Below are positions 27,353 through 36,824 of a DNA stretch of 64,000 bases, piece after piece. The notes under the pieces were generated by a model. That model was not told the origin of the DNA, made no database searches, and worked only from the letters and a program-made list of their open reading frames with translations. The DNA is from Heyndrickxia sporothermodurans. Its GTDB lineage: Bacteria > Bacillota > Bacilli > Bacillales > Bacillaceae_C. A program made the position numbers and the translations under genes. Each line of letters opens with the position of its first letter. Within the stretch, counting starts at the first letter, position 1. Where the stretch lies: NCBI GenBank assembly GCA_016756695.1, contig CP066701.1, forward strand, positions 2,686,001-2,750,000, read 5' to 3'.

Positions 27353-28252
27353 ATGGACACGAATCGAAAAAAGAACTTGAAGGTGTTGTGGAAGTTAACT
27401 CGTCCTCATACTTTAACAGCTTCATTTGTACCTGTTCTTATCGGTACAGCTGCTGCAAGATTCTATAATCATATTAATATTTGGCTTTTTCTAGCTATGC
27501 TATTTTCTTGTTTATTTATACAAATTGCTACGAACTTATTTAATGAGTACTATGATTTCAAAAGGGGACTGGATACAGCTGATTCGGTTGGTATCGGCGG
27601 GGCAATTGTACGAGAAGGAATGAAACCTAAAACTGTCCTGAATTTAGCTATTTTATGCTATGCAATCGCAATTATATTTGGCTTTTATATTTGTATGGCA
27701 AGCAGCTGGTGGTTAGCATTAATTGGAGTGGTTGGCATGGCAATCGGTTATTTATACACTGGTGGTCCGCTCCCAATTGCTTATACACCATTCGGCGAGT
27801 TATTTGCTGGAGTATGTATGGGATCTATGTTTATTTTGATTTCATTCTTTATCCAAACGGGGTATGTTAATCAACAAAGTGTTTTATTATCCATTCCTAT
27901 TGCAATTTTAGTTGGGGCAATCAATTTGGCTAATAATATTCGAGATATAGAGGAAGATACGCTCGGTGGAAGAAAAACATTAGCCATTTTAATTGGCCGG
28001 AAAAATGCAATCTATGTATTAGGTGTTGCATTTGCGCTTGCTTATTTATGGATATTGTTATTAGTTGTGATGAATATTGTAAGTCCGTGGACTTGTTTTG
28101 TCTTTTTAAGTCTGCCGATTCCGGTTAAAGCAATTAAAGGATTCGTAGGCGGTGGAGTTGGCATTAAAATGATTACAGCGATGAAATCGACAGCACAAAC
28201 GAATACATTTTTTGGACTTTTGTTGGCCATCGGATTATTTATAGGTCAATAG
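27353..28252 (+). CDS. menA: 1,4-dihydroxy-2-naphthoate polyprenyltransferase
   Basis: 299 residues, about nine membrane helices. The two Asp-rich prenyltransferase motifs are NEYYDFKRGLDTAD and NNIRDIEEDTLGGRKTLA. MenA attaches the polyprenyl tail to DHNA in the membrane step of menaquinone synthesis, giving demethylmenaquinone. ATG at 27353 after AAGGAAGG. A weak sigma-A-like pair (TTGACT, 19 bases, TATGAT) lies at 27277-27307. Single gene with its own terminator; a transposase gene lies directly upstream. Confidence 0.95.
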   Translation: MDTNRKKNLKVLWKLTRPHTLTASFVPVLIGTAAARFYNHINIWLFLAMLFSCLFIQIATNLFNEYYDFKRGLDTADSVGIGGAIVREGMKPKTVLNLAILCYAIAIIFGFYICMASSWWLALIGVVGMAIGYLYTGGPLPIAYTPFGELFAGVCMGSMFILISFFIQTGYVNQQSVLLSIPIAILVGAINLANNIRDIEEDTLGGRKTLAILIGRKNAIYVLGVAFALAYLWILLLVVMNIVSPWTCFVFLSLPIPVKAIKGFVGGGVGIKMITAMKSTAQTNTFFGLLLAIGLFIGQ

Positions 28253-28260
28253 TGAGAGCA

Positions 28261-28292
28261 AAGCTCAATTGCGATGCAGTTGGGCTTTTTTT
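28261..28292 (+). terminator. menA terminator
   Basis: Stem AAGCTCAATTGC / GCAGTTGGGCTT with a three-base loop and TTTTTT. Confidence 0.92.
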
Positions 28293-28386
28293 ATGGTGAA
28301 ATTTATATCTCATTTTGGATAAAAACTGTTTTTTAAGTCAAATACTAATGTGAAGCGGTTATTTTATTATAAATGGGGTGCTGTAA

Positions 28387-28548
28387 TTGCCAAATAGATT
28401 ATTCAATTTTATTAAAGGAAGTTGGACAGAAGTAATGTATGAAGAAATGGAAGAAGAAGAGCTTCCGGAAAGCATAATAGACGAATGGGATGATAGGACA
28501 GAACTATTGGAAATTGAGGATCCAAATATCATACACCTAAAAAAATAA
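28387..28548 (+). CDS. Small acidic protein, unrecognised
   Basis: 53 residues from a TTG start with GGGGTG six bases upstream: MPNRLFNFIKGSWTEVMYEE, then a strongly acidic section (MEEEELPESIIDEWDD) and ending HLKK. No family recognised. The ribosome site and acidic composition support it being coding, but the reading is tentative. Confidence 0.55.
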   Translation: MPNRLFNFIKGSWTEVMYEEMEEEELPESIIDEWDDRTELLEIEDPNIIHLKK

Positions 28549-28673
28549 GGGATTCAGGAAATCGAAGGTACTATATACTAAGAAAGAATGGATAGGGAAT
28601 TTCGTATCTCATGGAGGTGTTTGCAGCACGGTTCTTACCTTTGAGGGGCCGTTTCAGCGGGTTCTGGGCAACT

Positions 28674-29089
28674 ATCGTCCCGCTTACCCCTAAACCGGTA
28701 CCATAGCTGCGTGAATCGCGTAATCATCGTCCCGCTTACCCCTAAACCGGTACCATAGCTGCGTGAATCGCGTAATCATCGTACCACTTCACCCAATACC
28801 GGTACCATAGCTGCGTGAATCGCGTAATCATCGTCCCGCTTGCCCCAATACCGGTACCATAGCTGTGTGAATCGCGTAATCATCGTCCCGCTTGCCCCAA
28901 TACCGGTACCATAGCTGTGTGAATCGCGTAATCATCGTCCCGCTTACCCCTAAACCGGTACCATAGCTGTGTGAATCGCGTAATCATCGTACCACTTCAC
29001 CCTAAACCGGTACCATAGCTATGTGAATCGAGTAATCATTGTCCCGCTTCTACCTATACCTGTACCATAGCTGCAAGATTTGCATTATC
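28674..29089. repeat. Eight 52-bp tandem repeats, non-coding
   Basis: Unit boundaries at 28674, 28726, 28778, 28830, 28882, 28934, 28986 and 29038; each begins ATCGT(C/A)CC and holds ACCGGTACCATAGCTG then CGTGAATCGCGTAATC. 52 is not a multiple of 3, so the array does not encode a protein repeat. The units are far richer in G and C than the surroundings and vary in a mosaic way at a few positions (CTTACCCCTAAA versus CTTGCCCCAATA versus CTTCACCCAATA). The wider 28549-29359 gap holds no gene that I can support. Confidence 0.97.
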
Positions 29090-29233
29090 ATCGTCCCATC
29101 TCGCTCACTTCACAGCTCATAACCAAAATAAGTTTTTCTTATCAGATTGGTTCTGAAAACCAGTCCAGTCTATTATTAATCATCATTTTCATTACCTATA
29201 TCTTCCTGTTATTGGATAGGGTTTGAAGTACAA

Positions 29234-29258
29234 AAAAATCCAGCAAGCTGGATTTTTC
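29234..29258 (+). terminator. Bidirectional-type hairpin past the repeat array
   Basis: AAAATCCAGC-AA-GCTGGATTTTT, A-run on one side and T-run on the other, so it works in either direction. Confidence 0.8.
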
Positions 29259-29359
29259 GGGGGGAAGTATCTATTATATCGGATACAAACTAATCATAAT
29301 AAATAGATACTAATATTTCGTTAAATAAATATTAATAATTTGTTAAGATTGTTCGCTTG

Positions 29360-29485
29360 CTAATTTTGGTTCTTTGTTTTCTTTTTATTGATCATACTTG
29401 CACTGAAAGCAATAATGAAAACACTAAATGAGAATCCAAATCCTATAAATGGAAGATAGGCTTCTATTAATTTTATTATGTACAT
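29360..29485 (-). CDS. Tiny single-helix membrane protein
   Basis: 41 residues from ATG 29485 (a TTG one codon earlier is also possible), AAAGGA upstream. MYIIKLIEAYLPFIGFGFSF then VFIIAFSASMINKKKTKNQN: one hydrophobic helix and a basic tail. No family recognised; below usual ORF cut-offs. Confidence 0.55.
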   Translation of the reverse strand: MYIIKLIEAYLPFIGFGFSFSVFIIAFSASMINKKKTKNQN

Positions 29486-29610
29486 CAATCTATGTTATCC
29501 TTTCCAAACTCTTCATTCTTTAATTGGATATCATCCCTTTTATTCTTTGTTTTTAGTATTACCGAAAAAATAGATTTAATGTGAAGAAATTGATTATAAA
29601 AAAATAAACA

Positions 29611-29639
29611 TAAAAAATGGCTGCGTTTTATGCAGCCAT
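29611..29639 (-). terminator. Terminator of the 29-residue gene
   Basis: ATGGCTGC / GCAGCCAT stem with a seven-base loop and, on the minus strand, TTTTTT. Confidence 0.85.
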
Positions 29640-29662
29640 ATACGGGTTATGTATTTGTATTT

Positions 29663-29752
29663 TTAGGAAAAAGGGTAAAGCTCCATCACAAAAATAAAAA
29701 TTAGCACGAGAATGACGATAGTTATGATAGCGCCTAGAGCAATTTTTTTCAC
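29663..29752 (-). CDS. 29-residue membrane peptide
   Basis: GTG start at 29752 with GGGGGAAC upstream; MKKIALGAIITIVILVLIFI then FVMELYPFS. A single hydrophobic helix, and a strong terminator follows 24 bases later, which favours a real short transcript. Function unknown. Confidence 0.6.
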   Translation of the reverse strand: MKKIALGAIITIVILVLIFIFVMELYPFS

Positions 29753-29848
29753 TTGAGTTCCCCCAAAATATGATAATCAAATAGTATTAAATTCCTATTA
29801 AAAAAGCTAATCTTTCACTTGAAATTAAAAAGGAGTGTATGAAGAAAT

Positions 29849-30019
29849 TTAGACAATTGAGCGAAAAGAAAGTTCATGATCCGGATTTATTACATTACTA
29901 AGCAACTGAATATCCTTAAGAATATCTTTTCGGATTTCTTCACATTCACAATGATTGAAATCTTCAAAAAGGCGACCAAGTTCTTTAATAAATAGTAAAT
30001 GTTCATCTTCTCTTATCAT
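29849..30019 (-). CDS. Small acidic helical protein
   Basis: 56 residues from ATG 30019, GGGGGCG upstream: MIREDEHLLFIKELGRLFED, then FNHCECEEIRKDILKDIQLL. Predicted all-helical with a CEC motif. No family recognised. Transcribed in the same direction as its small neighbours. Confidence 0.55.
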   Translation of the reverse strand: MIREDEHLLFIKELGRLFEDFNHCECEEIRKDILKDIQLLSNVINPDHELSFRSIV

Positions 30020-30136
30020 CGTATTTTTCGCCCCCTAAGTATATAGTCATAATCATTATATAGTAACTATGTACCATAAGTGAAGGGGAAAATGAAATAT
30101 GGTTCTGAAATACGAGTGAATATTATACCAGCACAA

Positions 30137-30185
30137 AATCCGTGAAACGTGAAACTAGTTATAGTTCAGGCTCGTTTCATGGATT
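30137..30185 (-). terminator. Hairpin past the oxidoreductase gene
   Basis: Thirteen-pair stem AATCCGTGAAACG / CGTTTCATGGATT (one G-T) with a 23-base loop; no long T-run, so a weak terminator or transcript-end structure. Confidence 0.5.
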
Positions 30186-30197
30186 CTATGAAAAAAT

Positions 30198-31178
30198 TTA
30201 TTTATCCGATTGAAAGATAATATTATTTTGCTTTCTAACCGTTTCAGTAATCGATAGTATTGTTTCACTAATTTGAGTTAGTTCTGAATAGGCTGTTTGA
30301 TCATTATTCTCGATAATATTGGTAAACGTATCGATTTCATAGATCATATCTAATTCTTCTTGATCTACACCAATAGATTTTCTTTCTTTTGTTTTATTAT
30401 TTATCAACTCTAAACTCGTTGGTGTTGCGCTATCCATAAGGATTGATCCAGTCTCCCCATGAATCTCGTTTTGAATATATGAGTGAGAAATCTTAGAACA
30501 AATAATTGTACAAACAAACTCTTTATACCGGAGAATAAGAGTTCCATTTCCATCCACACCACTTCGAAGTATAGTTGGATGATATGAATAGGATAATGGC
30601 TTTCCAAAAAGTTTAATTGCGACGGAAAGTGGATAAACTCCTAAATCAACCAATGCTCCCCCGGAAAATTCTGTTGAAAAAACATTTGGAGTTTCCCCAT
30701 CTAAAAAGGCATCATAGCGAGATGAATACTGTACATAATGCAATAGTGCGCTTCTTATCGTTCCGATTTTGGGCAATTGCTTCATTAACTGGTTTATATT
30801 TGGGGTATGGATGTTCCGAATAGCTTCAAATAAATAAACTCCATGATCATTAGCTATTTTGTGAGCTTCTGTAAACTCTTTCATATTAGAAAAAATCGGT
30901 TTTTCACAAATGACATGTTTATTATTTTCTAATAATAGTTTTGCATGTTCAAAATGCAATGAATTTGGTGAGGCAATATAGACGATATCAATTTCCGGGT
31001 GTTTCGCTAATTCCGTTATATCGTTAAAATATAATGGAACGGAATGCTTTGCAGCAAATTCTTTTGCTTTATTAATAGACCTTGAATAGACCGCTTTCAA
31101 CGTAAGTTTTCCAGATTTGTGGGCAGATTCAATAAAAGTGGACGTAATCCAATTAGTTCCAATCGTTGCAAATTTCAT
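30198..31178 (-). CDS. Gfo/Idh/MocA-family oxidoreductase
   Basis: 326 residues from ATG 31178 after AAGGAGAG. N-terminal Rossmann fold beginning MKFATIGTNWITSTFIESA and the family motif HVICEKPIFSN with the catalytic-type Lys in EKP; C-terminal alpha/beta domain (FSGGALVDLGVYPLSVAI). Likely NAD(P)-dependent oxidation or reduction of a sugar, inositol or related compound. Substrate and pathway cannot be told; monocistronic. Confidence 0.88.
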   Translation of the reverse strand: MKFATIGTNWITSTFIESAHKSGKLTLKAVYSRSINKAKEFAAKHSVPLYFNDITELAKHPEIDIVYIASPNSLHFEHAKLLLENNKHVICEKPIFSNMKEFTEAHKIANDHGVYLFEAIRNIHTPNINQLMKQLPKIGTIRSALLHYVQYSSRYDAFLDGETPNVFSTEFSGGALVDLGVYPLSVAIKLFGKPLSYSYHPTILRSGVDGNGTLILRYKEFVCTIICSKISHSYIQNEIHGETGSILMDSATPTSLELINNKTKERKSIGVDQEELDMIYEIDTFTNIIENNDQTAYSELTQISETILSITETVRKQNNIIFQSDK

Positions 31179-31254
31179 GTGATTTCTCTCCTTGTATAAT
31201 ATAGTTATATGAACCCATTTTACACTTTTAGCGGGGATCAGTCATTTTTTTGAA

Positions 31255-31283
31255 TAAAAAAATGGCAGCTAGCGGCTGCCAAA
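31255..31283 (-). terminator. Terminator of the 47-residue gene
   Basis: On the minus strand TGGCAGC-CGCTA-GCTGCCA followed by TTTTTTT, 12 bases past the stop. Confidence 0.9.
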
Positions 31284-31294
31284 AGTGGTAAGTT

Positions 31295-31438
31295 TTAGCT
31301 TGGATCTACTTCATCCCAAGAAAAAGTTGTTACATTTGTGTATTCCCCTTTTTCAATTTCTTCGGGGGTAGCCTCTCTATCTAATTCTTCAGCATCGTCC
31401 ATTCCAGGGGCAATTGACGGTTTTTGATTTTTCTTCAT
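31295..31438 (-). CDS. Small acidic protein, unrecognised
   Basis: 47 residues from ATG 31438 after AAGGAGGATTGAAAG: MKKNQKPSIAPGMDDAEELD then REATPEEIEKGEYTNVTTFS and WDEVDPS. Acidic, hydrophilic, likely disordered. Strong ribosome site and strong terminator make it a confident coding call, though I know no function. Confidence 0.75.
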   Translation of the reverse strand: MKKNQKPSIAPGMDDAEELDREATPEEIEKGEYTNVTTFSWDEVDPS

Positions 31439-31522
31439 CTTTCAATCCTCCTTCTCTATTCATCAATAGTTTTTCCGAAGGAGGGATTTTTAGAATAGAA
31501 AAAATGAGTTTAATTACATCCG

Positions 31523-31972
31523 TTAATTCTCAATCCCGATAATTGCTTCTAAACCAATTTCAACATTACCTTGAATAGCTCTTGAAATCATACAGCTTTT
31601 TTCTGCCCGTTCAGCAAGCACTTTCACTTTTTCTACTTGATCCGCCGAACATTCTTTTTTCAAGACGACATTTGGGCGATGAATAATTTTTTTATATGTA
31701 ATAACTCCTTTATCTACTTCTACTATTCCTTCTGAATGTTGCGTTAAACTTGCAACAGGAATATTTCGTCTTTCTAGCATTGCTGCAAGCGTAATAATAT
31801 AGCATGTTGCTGCAGCACCAAGGAGCATTTCATCCGGATTTGTTCCAATACCTGGACCATCCATTTCAGGGGGGATCGATATTTGTGTTTTTAAGTTTCC
31901 CGCATTAATTTCACCAACACTATTTCTTCCACCGGTCCAATTTGCTGTTAAATGAAAACGATGTTCTTCCAT
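31523..31972 (-). CDS. OsmC-family peroxiredoxin-like protein
   Basis: The start is taken as ATG 31972 (MEEHRFHLTANWTGG), after GAGGAGG; six extra upstream residues are open but the ATG at 31990 lies above that site. The OsmC/Ohr fold shows in IPPEMDGPGIGTNPDEMLLGA, the first Cys in AAATCYIITLAAMLERR and the second in EKSCMISRAIQGN. It is likely a thiol-dependent hydroperoxide reductase. About 149 residues, family-typical. Confidence 0.88.
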   Translation of the reverse strand: MEEHRFHLTANWTGGRNSVGEINAGNLKTQISIPPEMDGPGIGTNPDEMLLGAAATCYIITLAAMLERRNIPVASLTQHSEGIVEVDKGVITYKKIIHRPNVVLKKECSADQVEKVKVLAERAEKSCMISRAIQGNVEIGLEAIIGIEN

Positions 31973-32095
31973 TTGTACATTCCTCCTCATAAATGATTAT
32001 ACATGATTATTCGAAAAAATAATGCGTATGACTATTGTATTTCAAAATATTCTAATATAATAGAAGAGTGAAATTGAAAATAGGAGAGATCTTTC

Positions 32096-33151
32096 ATGAA
32101 TACATATGGCAATGCTAAAGAAACAATGGAGTTAATCAAACAGCTCGTATCGATTCCAAGTCCATCGGGAAATACAAAAAAAGTGATCGACTTTTGTGAG
32201 CAATATTTAAAAGATTCAAATGTTGAAATGTATAGAAATCGTAAAGGCGGACTCATTGCTACATTACCAGGGAAAAACACGGAACAGCACCGTATGTTAA
32301 CTGCGCATGTCGATACATTAGGAGCAATGGTAAAGGAAGTAAAAGCCAATGGCCGATTAAAGTTAACGATGATCGGTGGTTTCCGTTGGAATTCCGTTGA
32401 AGGGGAATATTGTAAAATTGAAACCTCTTTAGGAAAAGTATATTCAGGAACAATTCTTATGCATCAGCAATCCGTTCATGTATATAAAGATGCCGGAAAA
32501 GCAGAGCGTAATGAGGAAAATATTGAAGTTCGTATTGATGAAAAAGTATTAAATGAACAAGATGTACGTGCACTTGGTATTGAAGAAGGAGATTTTGTTT
32601 CATTTGAACCACGTGTAGAAATTACGGAATCAGGATACATTAAATCTCGTCATCTTGATGATAAAGCAAGTGCTGCGATTCTTTTACGACTAATTAAATT
32701 CATTAAGGAAAATAATGTTGAACTACCATACACAACACATTTTCTCATTTCTAATAACGAAGAGATCGGCTATGGAGGAAATTCAAATATTACTCCTGAA
32801 ACCGTAGAATATTTAGCGGTCGATATGGGCGCTCTTGGTGACGGCCAGTCCTCCGATGAATATACTGTTTCTATCTGTGCAAAAGATTCTAGCGGTCCAT
32901 ATCATTATGGTTTACGTAAACATTTAGTCAATTTAGCGAAGGAAAACAATATTGAATATAAAGTAGATATTTATCCTTTCTACGGATCCGATGCTTCAGC
33001 AGCTATTCGTGCCGGATTTGATATCGTTCATGGTCTTGTTGGACCCGGAATTGAATCTTCTCACGCATTTGAACGCACACATGAATCATCCATCCGCAAC
33101 ACAGAACAATTACTATTTGCTTATGTACAATCAGACATCGTCCCACAATAA
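32096..33151 (+). CDS. M42-family metallopeptidase
   Basis: 351 residues from ATG 32096, TAGGAGAG upstream. Metal and catalytic residues are seen in TAHVDTLG, KSRHLDDKASAAILL, ISNNEEIGYGG, AVDMGALG and the C-terminal GIESSHAFERTH. These match the di-zinc aminopeptidases of family M42 (FrvX/PepA-like), cytoplasmic peptide-trimming enzymes. Monocistronic with its own terminator. Confidence 0.9.
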   Translation: MNTYGNAKETMELIKQLVSIPSPSGNTKKVIDFCEQYLKDSNVEMYRNRKGGLIATLPGKNTEQHRMLTAHVDTLGAMVKEVKANGRLKLTMIGGFRWNSVEGEYCKIETSLGKVYSGTILMHQQSVHVYKDAGKAERNEENIEVRIDEKVLNEQDVRALGIEEGDFVSFEPRVEITESGYIKSRHLDDKASAAILLRLIKFIKENNVELPYTTHFLISNNEEIGYGGNSNITPETVEYLAVDMGALGDGQSSDEYTVSICAKDSSGPYHYGLRKHLVNLAKENNIEYKVDIYPFYGSDASAAIRAGFDIVHGLVGPGIESSHAFERTHESSIRNTEQLLFAYVQSDIVPQ

Positions 33152-33158
33152 GTTTTTT

Positions 33159-33199
33159 AGAGCCTTAATTTTTTTATAGGATAAATTAAGGTTCTTTTT
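33159..33199 (+). terminator. Terminator after the M42 gene
   Basis: GAGCCTTAATTT / AAATTAAGGTTC stem with an 11-base loop and TTTTT. Confidence 0.85.
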
Positions 33200-33222
33200 A
33201 TATAGCCGAAAGGGGGGACTTT

Positions 33223-33723
33223 ATGTCAATATCGTTTGAACAGCTTCTTTCAAAATGCAAAGAAATAATGCGAGGAAAGCATTTATTTATCGTGCAAGAC
33301 TTACTTGTATTAAAAATAATTAATGATTTATTTGAAAAAGAAAGACGGGAGATAAGAAAAGATTTTTTGGTAAGAGGTATTTGTAGTAAAGAAGTAGATG
33401 GACTAATCGAAGAGCCGGAATATTTTAAAGGTTTTTACATACCGCAATCAGCTCGATGGCACAATTTAACTAGACTCCAAAAAGAGGCTAGTCTCGATAT
33501 TTACCATGCCCTTAACGATATAGTAGAAAAAAATGATATAGATATTCCATTGTTCAATACTAAACGATTATCTATCCCTTCTGGACAAAGTTTAAGATTA
33601 GTAAAGTTAATAGATTTTTATAACTTCTCGCCTGAAAATATAAAAGAAATGTATAGGATTATTCATAATTGGAGTCAGGAAAACGAAATATCATCGAATT
33701 CGTTGATGTTATTACAGGCATGA
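33223..33723 (+). CDS. Unrecognised cytoplasmic protein
   Basis: 166 residues from ATG 33223 after AAAGGGGGGA. Helical, charged N-terminal half (LLVLKIINDLFEKERREIRK) and a C-terminal half with SGQSLRLVKLIDFYNFSPEN. No signal or membrane segment, no family recognised. 21 bases upstream of the P1 peptidase start, so probably cotranscribed with it. Confidence 0.65.
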   Translation: MSISFEQLLSKCKEIMRGKHLFIVQDLLVLKIINDLFEKERREIRKDFLVRGICSKEVDGLIEEPEYFKGFYIPQSARWHNLTRLQKEASLDIYHALNDIVEKNDIDIPLFNTKRLSIPSGQSLRLVKLIDFYNFSPENIKEMYRIIHNWSQENEISSNSLMLLQA

Positions 33724-33744
33724 ACGTAGGATGGGGGAATGAAA

Positions 33745-34770
33745 ATGAAAGCGCGTGAAATTGGAATTAAAGTAGGAAGCCTTCCGACAGGTATGAACAA
33801 TTGCATAACGGATGTTAAAGGCGTGCAGGTAGGACATATAACCTTAATGGAAGATTTAAATGATGAATGTATTCGAACAGGTGTAACGGCGATTTTGCCG
33901 CATGATGGGAACTTATTTTTGGAAAAAGTTTCAGCTGCAACGTATGTGGCAAACGGTTTTGGAAAAACAACTGGGCTTATTCAAATTGAGGAACTTGGTT
34001 GCCTTGAGTCACCAATTATGTTAACGAATACTTTTAGTGTGGGACCGGTCTTGCATGGCACACTTCAGTATATGCTACAAGAGAATCGGAAAATCGGAGA
34101 TACGACAAGTTCAATTAATATTGTAGTGGGTGAGTGTAATGATAGTTATTTAAACTCCGCTCGACTCCTTGCGGTAAAGCCGGAACATGCAATTGAAGCA
34201 ATTCAAAATGCAACTAGCAATCAAGCGGAAGAAGGAGCTGTCGGTGCTGGTACAGGAACGATGTGTTTTGGGTATAAAGGTGGAATTGGAAGCTCATCCC
34301 GAATGATTTCATTTGAGGAATTAACATTTACAGTAGGAATGTTAGTGCAAAGTAATTTTGGGAAAAAAGAAGAATTCCGTTATGCAAAATCAGTAGAAGA
34401 AGATCATACAGAGCGACCGGATGGATCGATTATGATGGTTTTAGCAACGGATGCCCCTCTTTCCGATCGGCAATTAAAGAGATTGGCAAAAAGATGTATT
34501 GTTGGATTGAGTAGAACTGGGAGTCATATTCATAATGGGAGCGGTGATGTTGTCATCGCATTTTCTAACGCTGAAAAGATTCCTCACGATACCAAGGAAG
34601 CAATTGAACAGAGAAAAATATTACGAGATGATCATCCGATCATGAATCTTCTTTTCCAGGCGGCAGCAGAAGCAACAGAGGAAGCTATACTAAATTCATT
34701 AACCCAAGCGGAAATGACAACGGGAAGAAAAGGACGAATCGGTGAAACAGTTCCAATTGGTGCTATGTAA
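33745..34770 (+). CDS. P1-family (DmpA-like) aminopeptidase
   Basis: The start is taken at ATG 33745, six bases after GGGGGA; an ATG at 33739 is too close to it. The DmpA/BapA fold is seen in GVQVGHITL, LTNTFSVGPVLHG, GAVGAGTGTMCFGYKGGIG and the self-cleavage Ser region GSSSRMI. Family P1 enzymes are N-terminal nucleophile peptidases that cut themselves into two chains and remove D-amino acids or beta-peptides. About 341 residues. Follows a gene of unknown function by 21 bases. Confidence 0.88.
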   Translation: MKAREIGIKVGSLPTGMNNCITDVKGVQVGHITLMEDLNDECIRTGVTAILPHDGNLFLEKVSAATYVANGFGKTTGLIQIEELGCLESPIMLTNTFSVGPVLHGTLQYMLQENRKIGDTTSSINIVVGECNDSYLNSARLLAVKPEHAIEAIQNATSNQAEEGAVGAGTGTMCFGYKGGIGSSSRMISFEELTFTVGMLVQSNFGKKEEFRYAKSVEEDHTERPDGSIMMVLATDAPLSDRQLKRLAKRCIVGLSRTGSHIHNGSGDVVIAFSNAEKIPHDTKEAIEQRKILRDDHPIMNLLFQAAAEATEEAILNSLTQAEMTTGRKGRIGETVPIGAM

Positions 34771-34782
34771 ATAAGAAGTAAA

Positions 34783-34816
34783 GAAGGGACCGTAGTTTGT
34801 TCCTTCTATTATTTTT
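34783..34816 (+). terminator. Terminator after the P1 peptidase gene
   Basis: GAAGGGAC / GTTCCTTC stem then TATTATTTTTT. Confidence 0.8.
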
Positions 34817-34887
34817 TGCAAATTGGATAATTTGTTTTTTTCTCGGACACTTTTCCCTTATAATATAATGTGACTGGAGGACAGGAA

Positions 34888-35127
34888 ATGAAAATTCGTA
34901 AAACGATGTTCAATGATAAAGAAATGAACCTATTTATATATGAAAACAAAAAAGATGAATATTTTGTTGTTGCTATTCCTGCAATAGAATGGTCTACAAC
35001 TTATACATATGATGACTTTGGTGAGAAGTTATTGGAGAAATTAATTGACTCACTTAAGGTGAAATTGACAGATGAAGATGCAATTGCTTTAGCACATCGA
35101 ATTAATCAATGGACAAGAGAAATGTAG
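34888..35127 (+). CDS. YueH-like small protein
   Basis: The start is ATG 34888 (MKIRKTMFNDKEMNLFIYEN), seven bases after GGAGG; the GTG upstream at 34870 is inside the leader. 79 residues, alpha/beta, with VVAIPAIEWSTTYTYDDFGE and a helical C-terminus (DAIALAHRINQWTREM). Length and layout resemble the uncharacterised YueH family of Bacillus. Upstream of prfC but 88 bases apart. Function unknown. Confidence 0.6.
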   Translation: MKIRKTMFNDKEMNLFIYENKKDEYFVVAIPAIEWSTTYTYDDFGEKLLEKLIDSLKVKLTDEDAIALAHRINQWTREM

Positions 35128-35214
35128 AAAGGTAAACAGGTGATTCCAATGTAAAAAACATAAAAATTCCATAGAAATTAAATTTTGAATCTACAAACGA
35201 AAGGATTTTACAAC

Positions 35215-36783
35215 ATGACTTCTTTGAAAGACGAGGTTTTATCAAGACGAACCTTTGCTATTATTTCCCATCCGGATGCTGGGAAAACAACATTAACCGA
35301 GCAATTACTTCTTTTTGGCGGCGCAATCCGTGCAGCGGGTACGGTTAAAGGGAAGAAATCAGGAAAATTTGCGACTTCAGACTGGATGGAAATTGAAAAG
35401 CAACGGGGAATTTCAGTAACATCTTCCGTTATGCAATTTGAATATGATGGAAAAAGGGTTAATATACTCGATACTCCAGGGCACCAAGATTTCAGTGAAG
35501 ATACGTATCGTACATTAATGGCGGTAGACAGTGCAGTAATGATTATTGATGCCGCAAAAGGGATTGAAGAGCAAACACTGAAATTGTTTAAAGTTTGTCG
35601 GATGAGAGGGATTCCGATTTTTACCTTTATTAATAAGTTGGATAGACAAGGGAAAACCCCTTTAGAGTTATTAGCGGAATTAGAAGAAGTACTGGGAATT
35701 GAATCGTATCCAATGAATTGGCCGATCGGAATGGGGAAAGAATTTCTCGGGATATATGACCGTTTCCATAATAGAATTGAACAGTTTCGTGTTGAAGAGA
35801 ACGAACGATTTATTCCACTTAATGAAGAGGGAGAAATTGACGGGGATTCACCAATTAAACAATCTGGACTTTATGAGCAAGCGCTTGAAGAAATTTTATT
35901 ATTAAATGAAGCGGGTAATGAATTCTCAAATGAACGAATTGCCAATGGGACATTAACACCCGTATTTTTCGGAAGTGCTTTAACAAACTTTGGGGTCCAA
36001 ACCTTTCTTGAAACGTATCTGCAATTTGCACCATCACCGCAACCGAGAAATTCAGATGCAGGGGTCATCGATCCTACTGATGAAAATTTTTCTGGGTTTG
36101 TCTTTAAAATTCAGGCGAATATGAATCCTGCACACCGTGATCGTATTGCCTTCGTACGAATTTGCTCAGGACAATTTGACCGTGGAATGAATGTCACTTT
36201 ATCAAGAACAGGTAAATCGATGAAATTATCGCAATCAACCCAATTTCTTGCAGATGATCGCAGCACGGTAAATACCGCGGTAAGTGGAGATATTATCGGG
36301 TTGTACGATACAGGAACTTACCAAATTGGGGATACAATCACATCTGGAAAGCAATTAATTAATTATGAAAAGCTTCCACAATTTACACCTGAACTTTTTG
36401 TTAAAGTATCTGCAAAAAACGTTATGAAACAAAAACATTTTCATAAAGGGGTTCATCAGCTCGTTCAAGAAGGTGCAATCCAGTTATATAAAACGTATCG
36501 AATGGAAGATTATATTCTAGGTGCCGTTGGGCAATTGCAATTTGAAGTATTCGTTCATCGTATGAAAAATGAATATAATTCAGATGTTATTATGGAGCCA
36601 ATCGGATCGAAAATCGCTCGCTGGATTGATGAGGATCAAGTAAACGAATCACTTTCAAGCTCAAGGAGCCTTTTAGTAAAAGATCGTTTCGATAAACCAT
36701 TATTTTTATTTGAAAATGATTTTGCACTTAGATGGTTCCAAGATAAAAATCCGGATATTCGGCTAACAAATCCGATGGAATAA
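35215..36783 (+). CDS. prfC: Peptide chain release factor 3
   Basis: ATG at 35215 ([18 protein letters not shown]) after AAAGGAT; the open frame further up lacks a ribosome site. Translational GTPase: G1 [10 protein letters not shown], switch I region [10 protein letters not shown]3 DTPGHQDF, G4 NKLD, and the RF3-specific C-terminal domain ([20 protein letters not shown]). RF3 removes RF1/RF2 from the ribosome after peptide release. About 522 residues, family-typical. A GGACAGG/CCTGTCC hairpin follows the stop but lacks a T-run. Confidence 0.97.
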   Translation: MTSLKDEVLSRRTFAIISHPDAGKTTLTEQLLLFGGAIRAAGTVKGKKSGKFATSDWMEIEKQRGISVTSSVMQFEYDGKRVNILDTPGHQDFSEDTYRTLMAVDSAVMIIDAAKGIEEQTLKLFKVCRMRGIPIFTFINKLDRQGKTPLELLAELEEVLGIESYPMNWPIGMGKEFLGIYDRFHNRIEQFRVEENERFIPLNEEGEIDGDSPIKQSGLYEQALEEILLLNEAGNEFSNERIANGTLTPVFFGSALTNFGVQTFLETYLQFAPSPQPRNSDAGVIDPTDENFSGFVFKIQANMNPAHRDRIAFVRICSGQFDRGMNVTLSRTGKSMKLSQSTQFLADDRSTVNTAVSGDIIGLYDTGTYQIGDTITSGKQLINYEKLPQFTPELFVKVSAKNVMKQKHFHKGVHQLVQEGAIQLYKTYRMEDYILGAVGQLQFEVFVHRMKNEYNSDVIMEPIGSKIARWIDEDQVNESLSSSRSLLVKDRFDKPLFLFENDFALRWFQDKNPDIRLTNPME

Positions 36784-36824
36784 TGAATGGGACAGGTGTA
36801 ACAGCCTGTCCAAAAAATTAACTC

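Noticed and set aside
28674-29089. CRISPR array
   Set aside because: Units are contiguous 52-bp tandem copies without unique spacers, and no cas genes are present.
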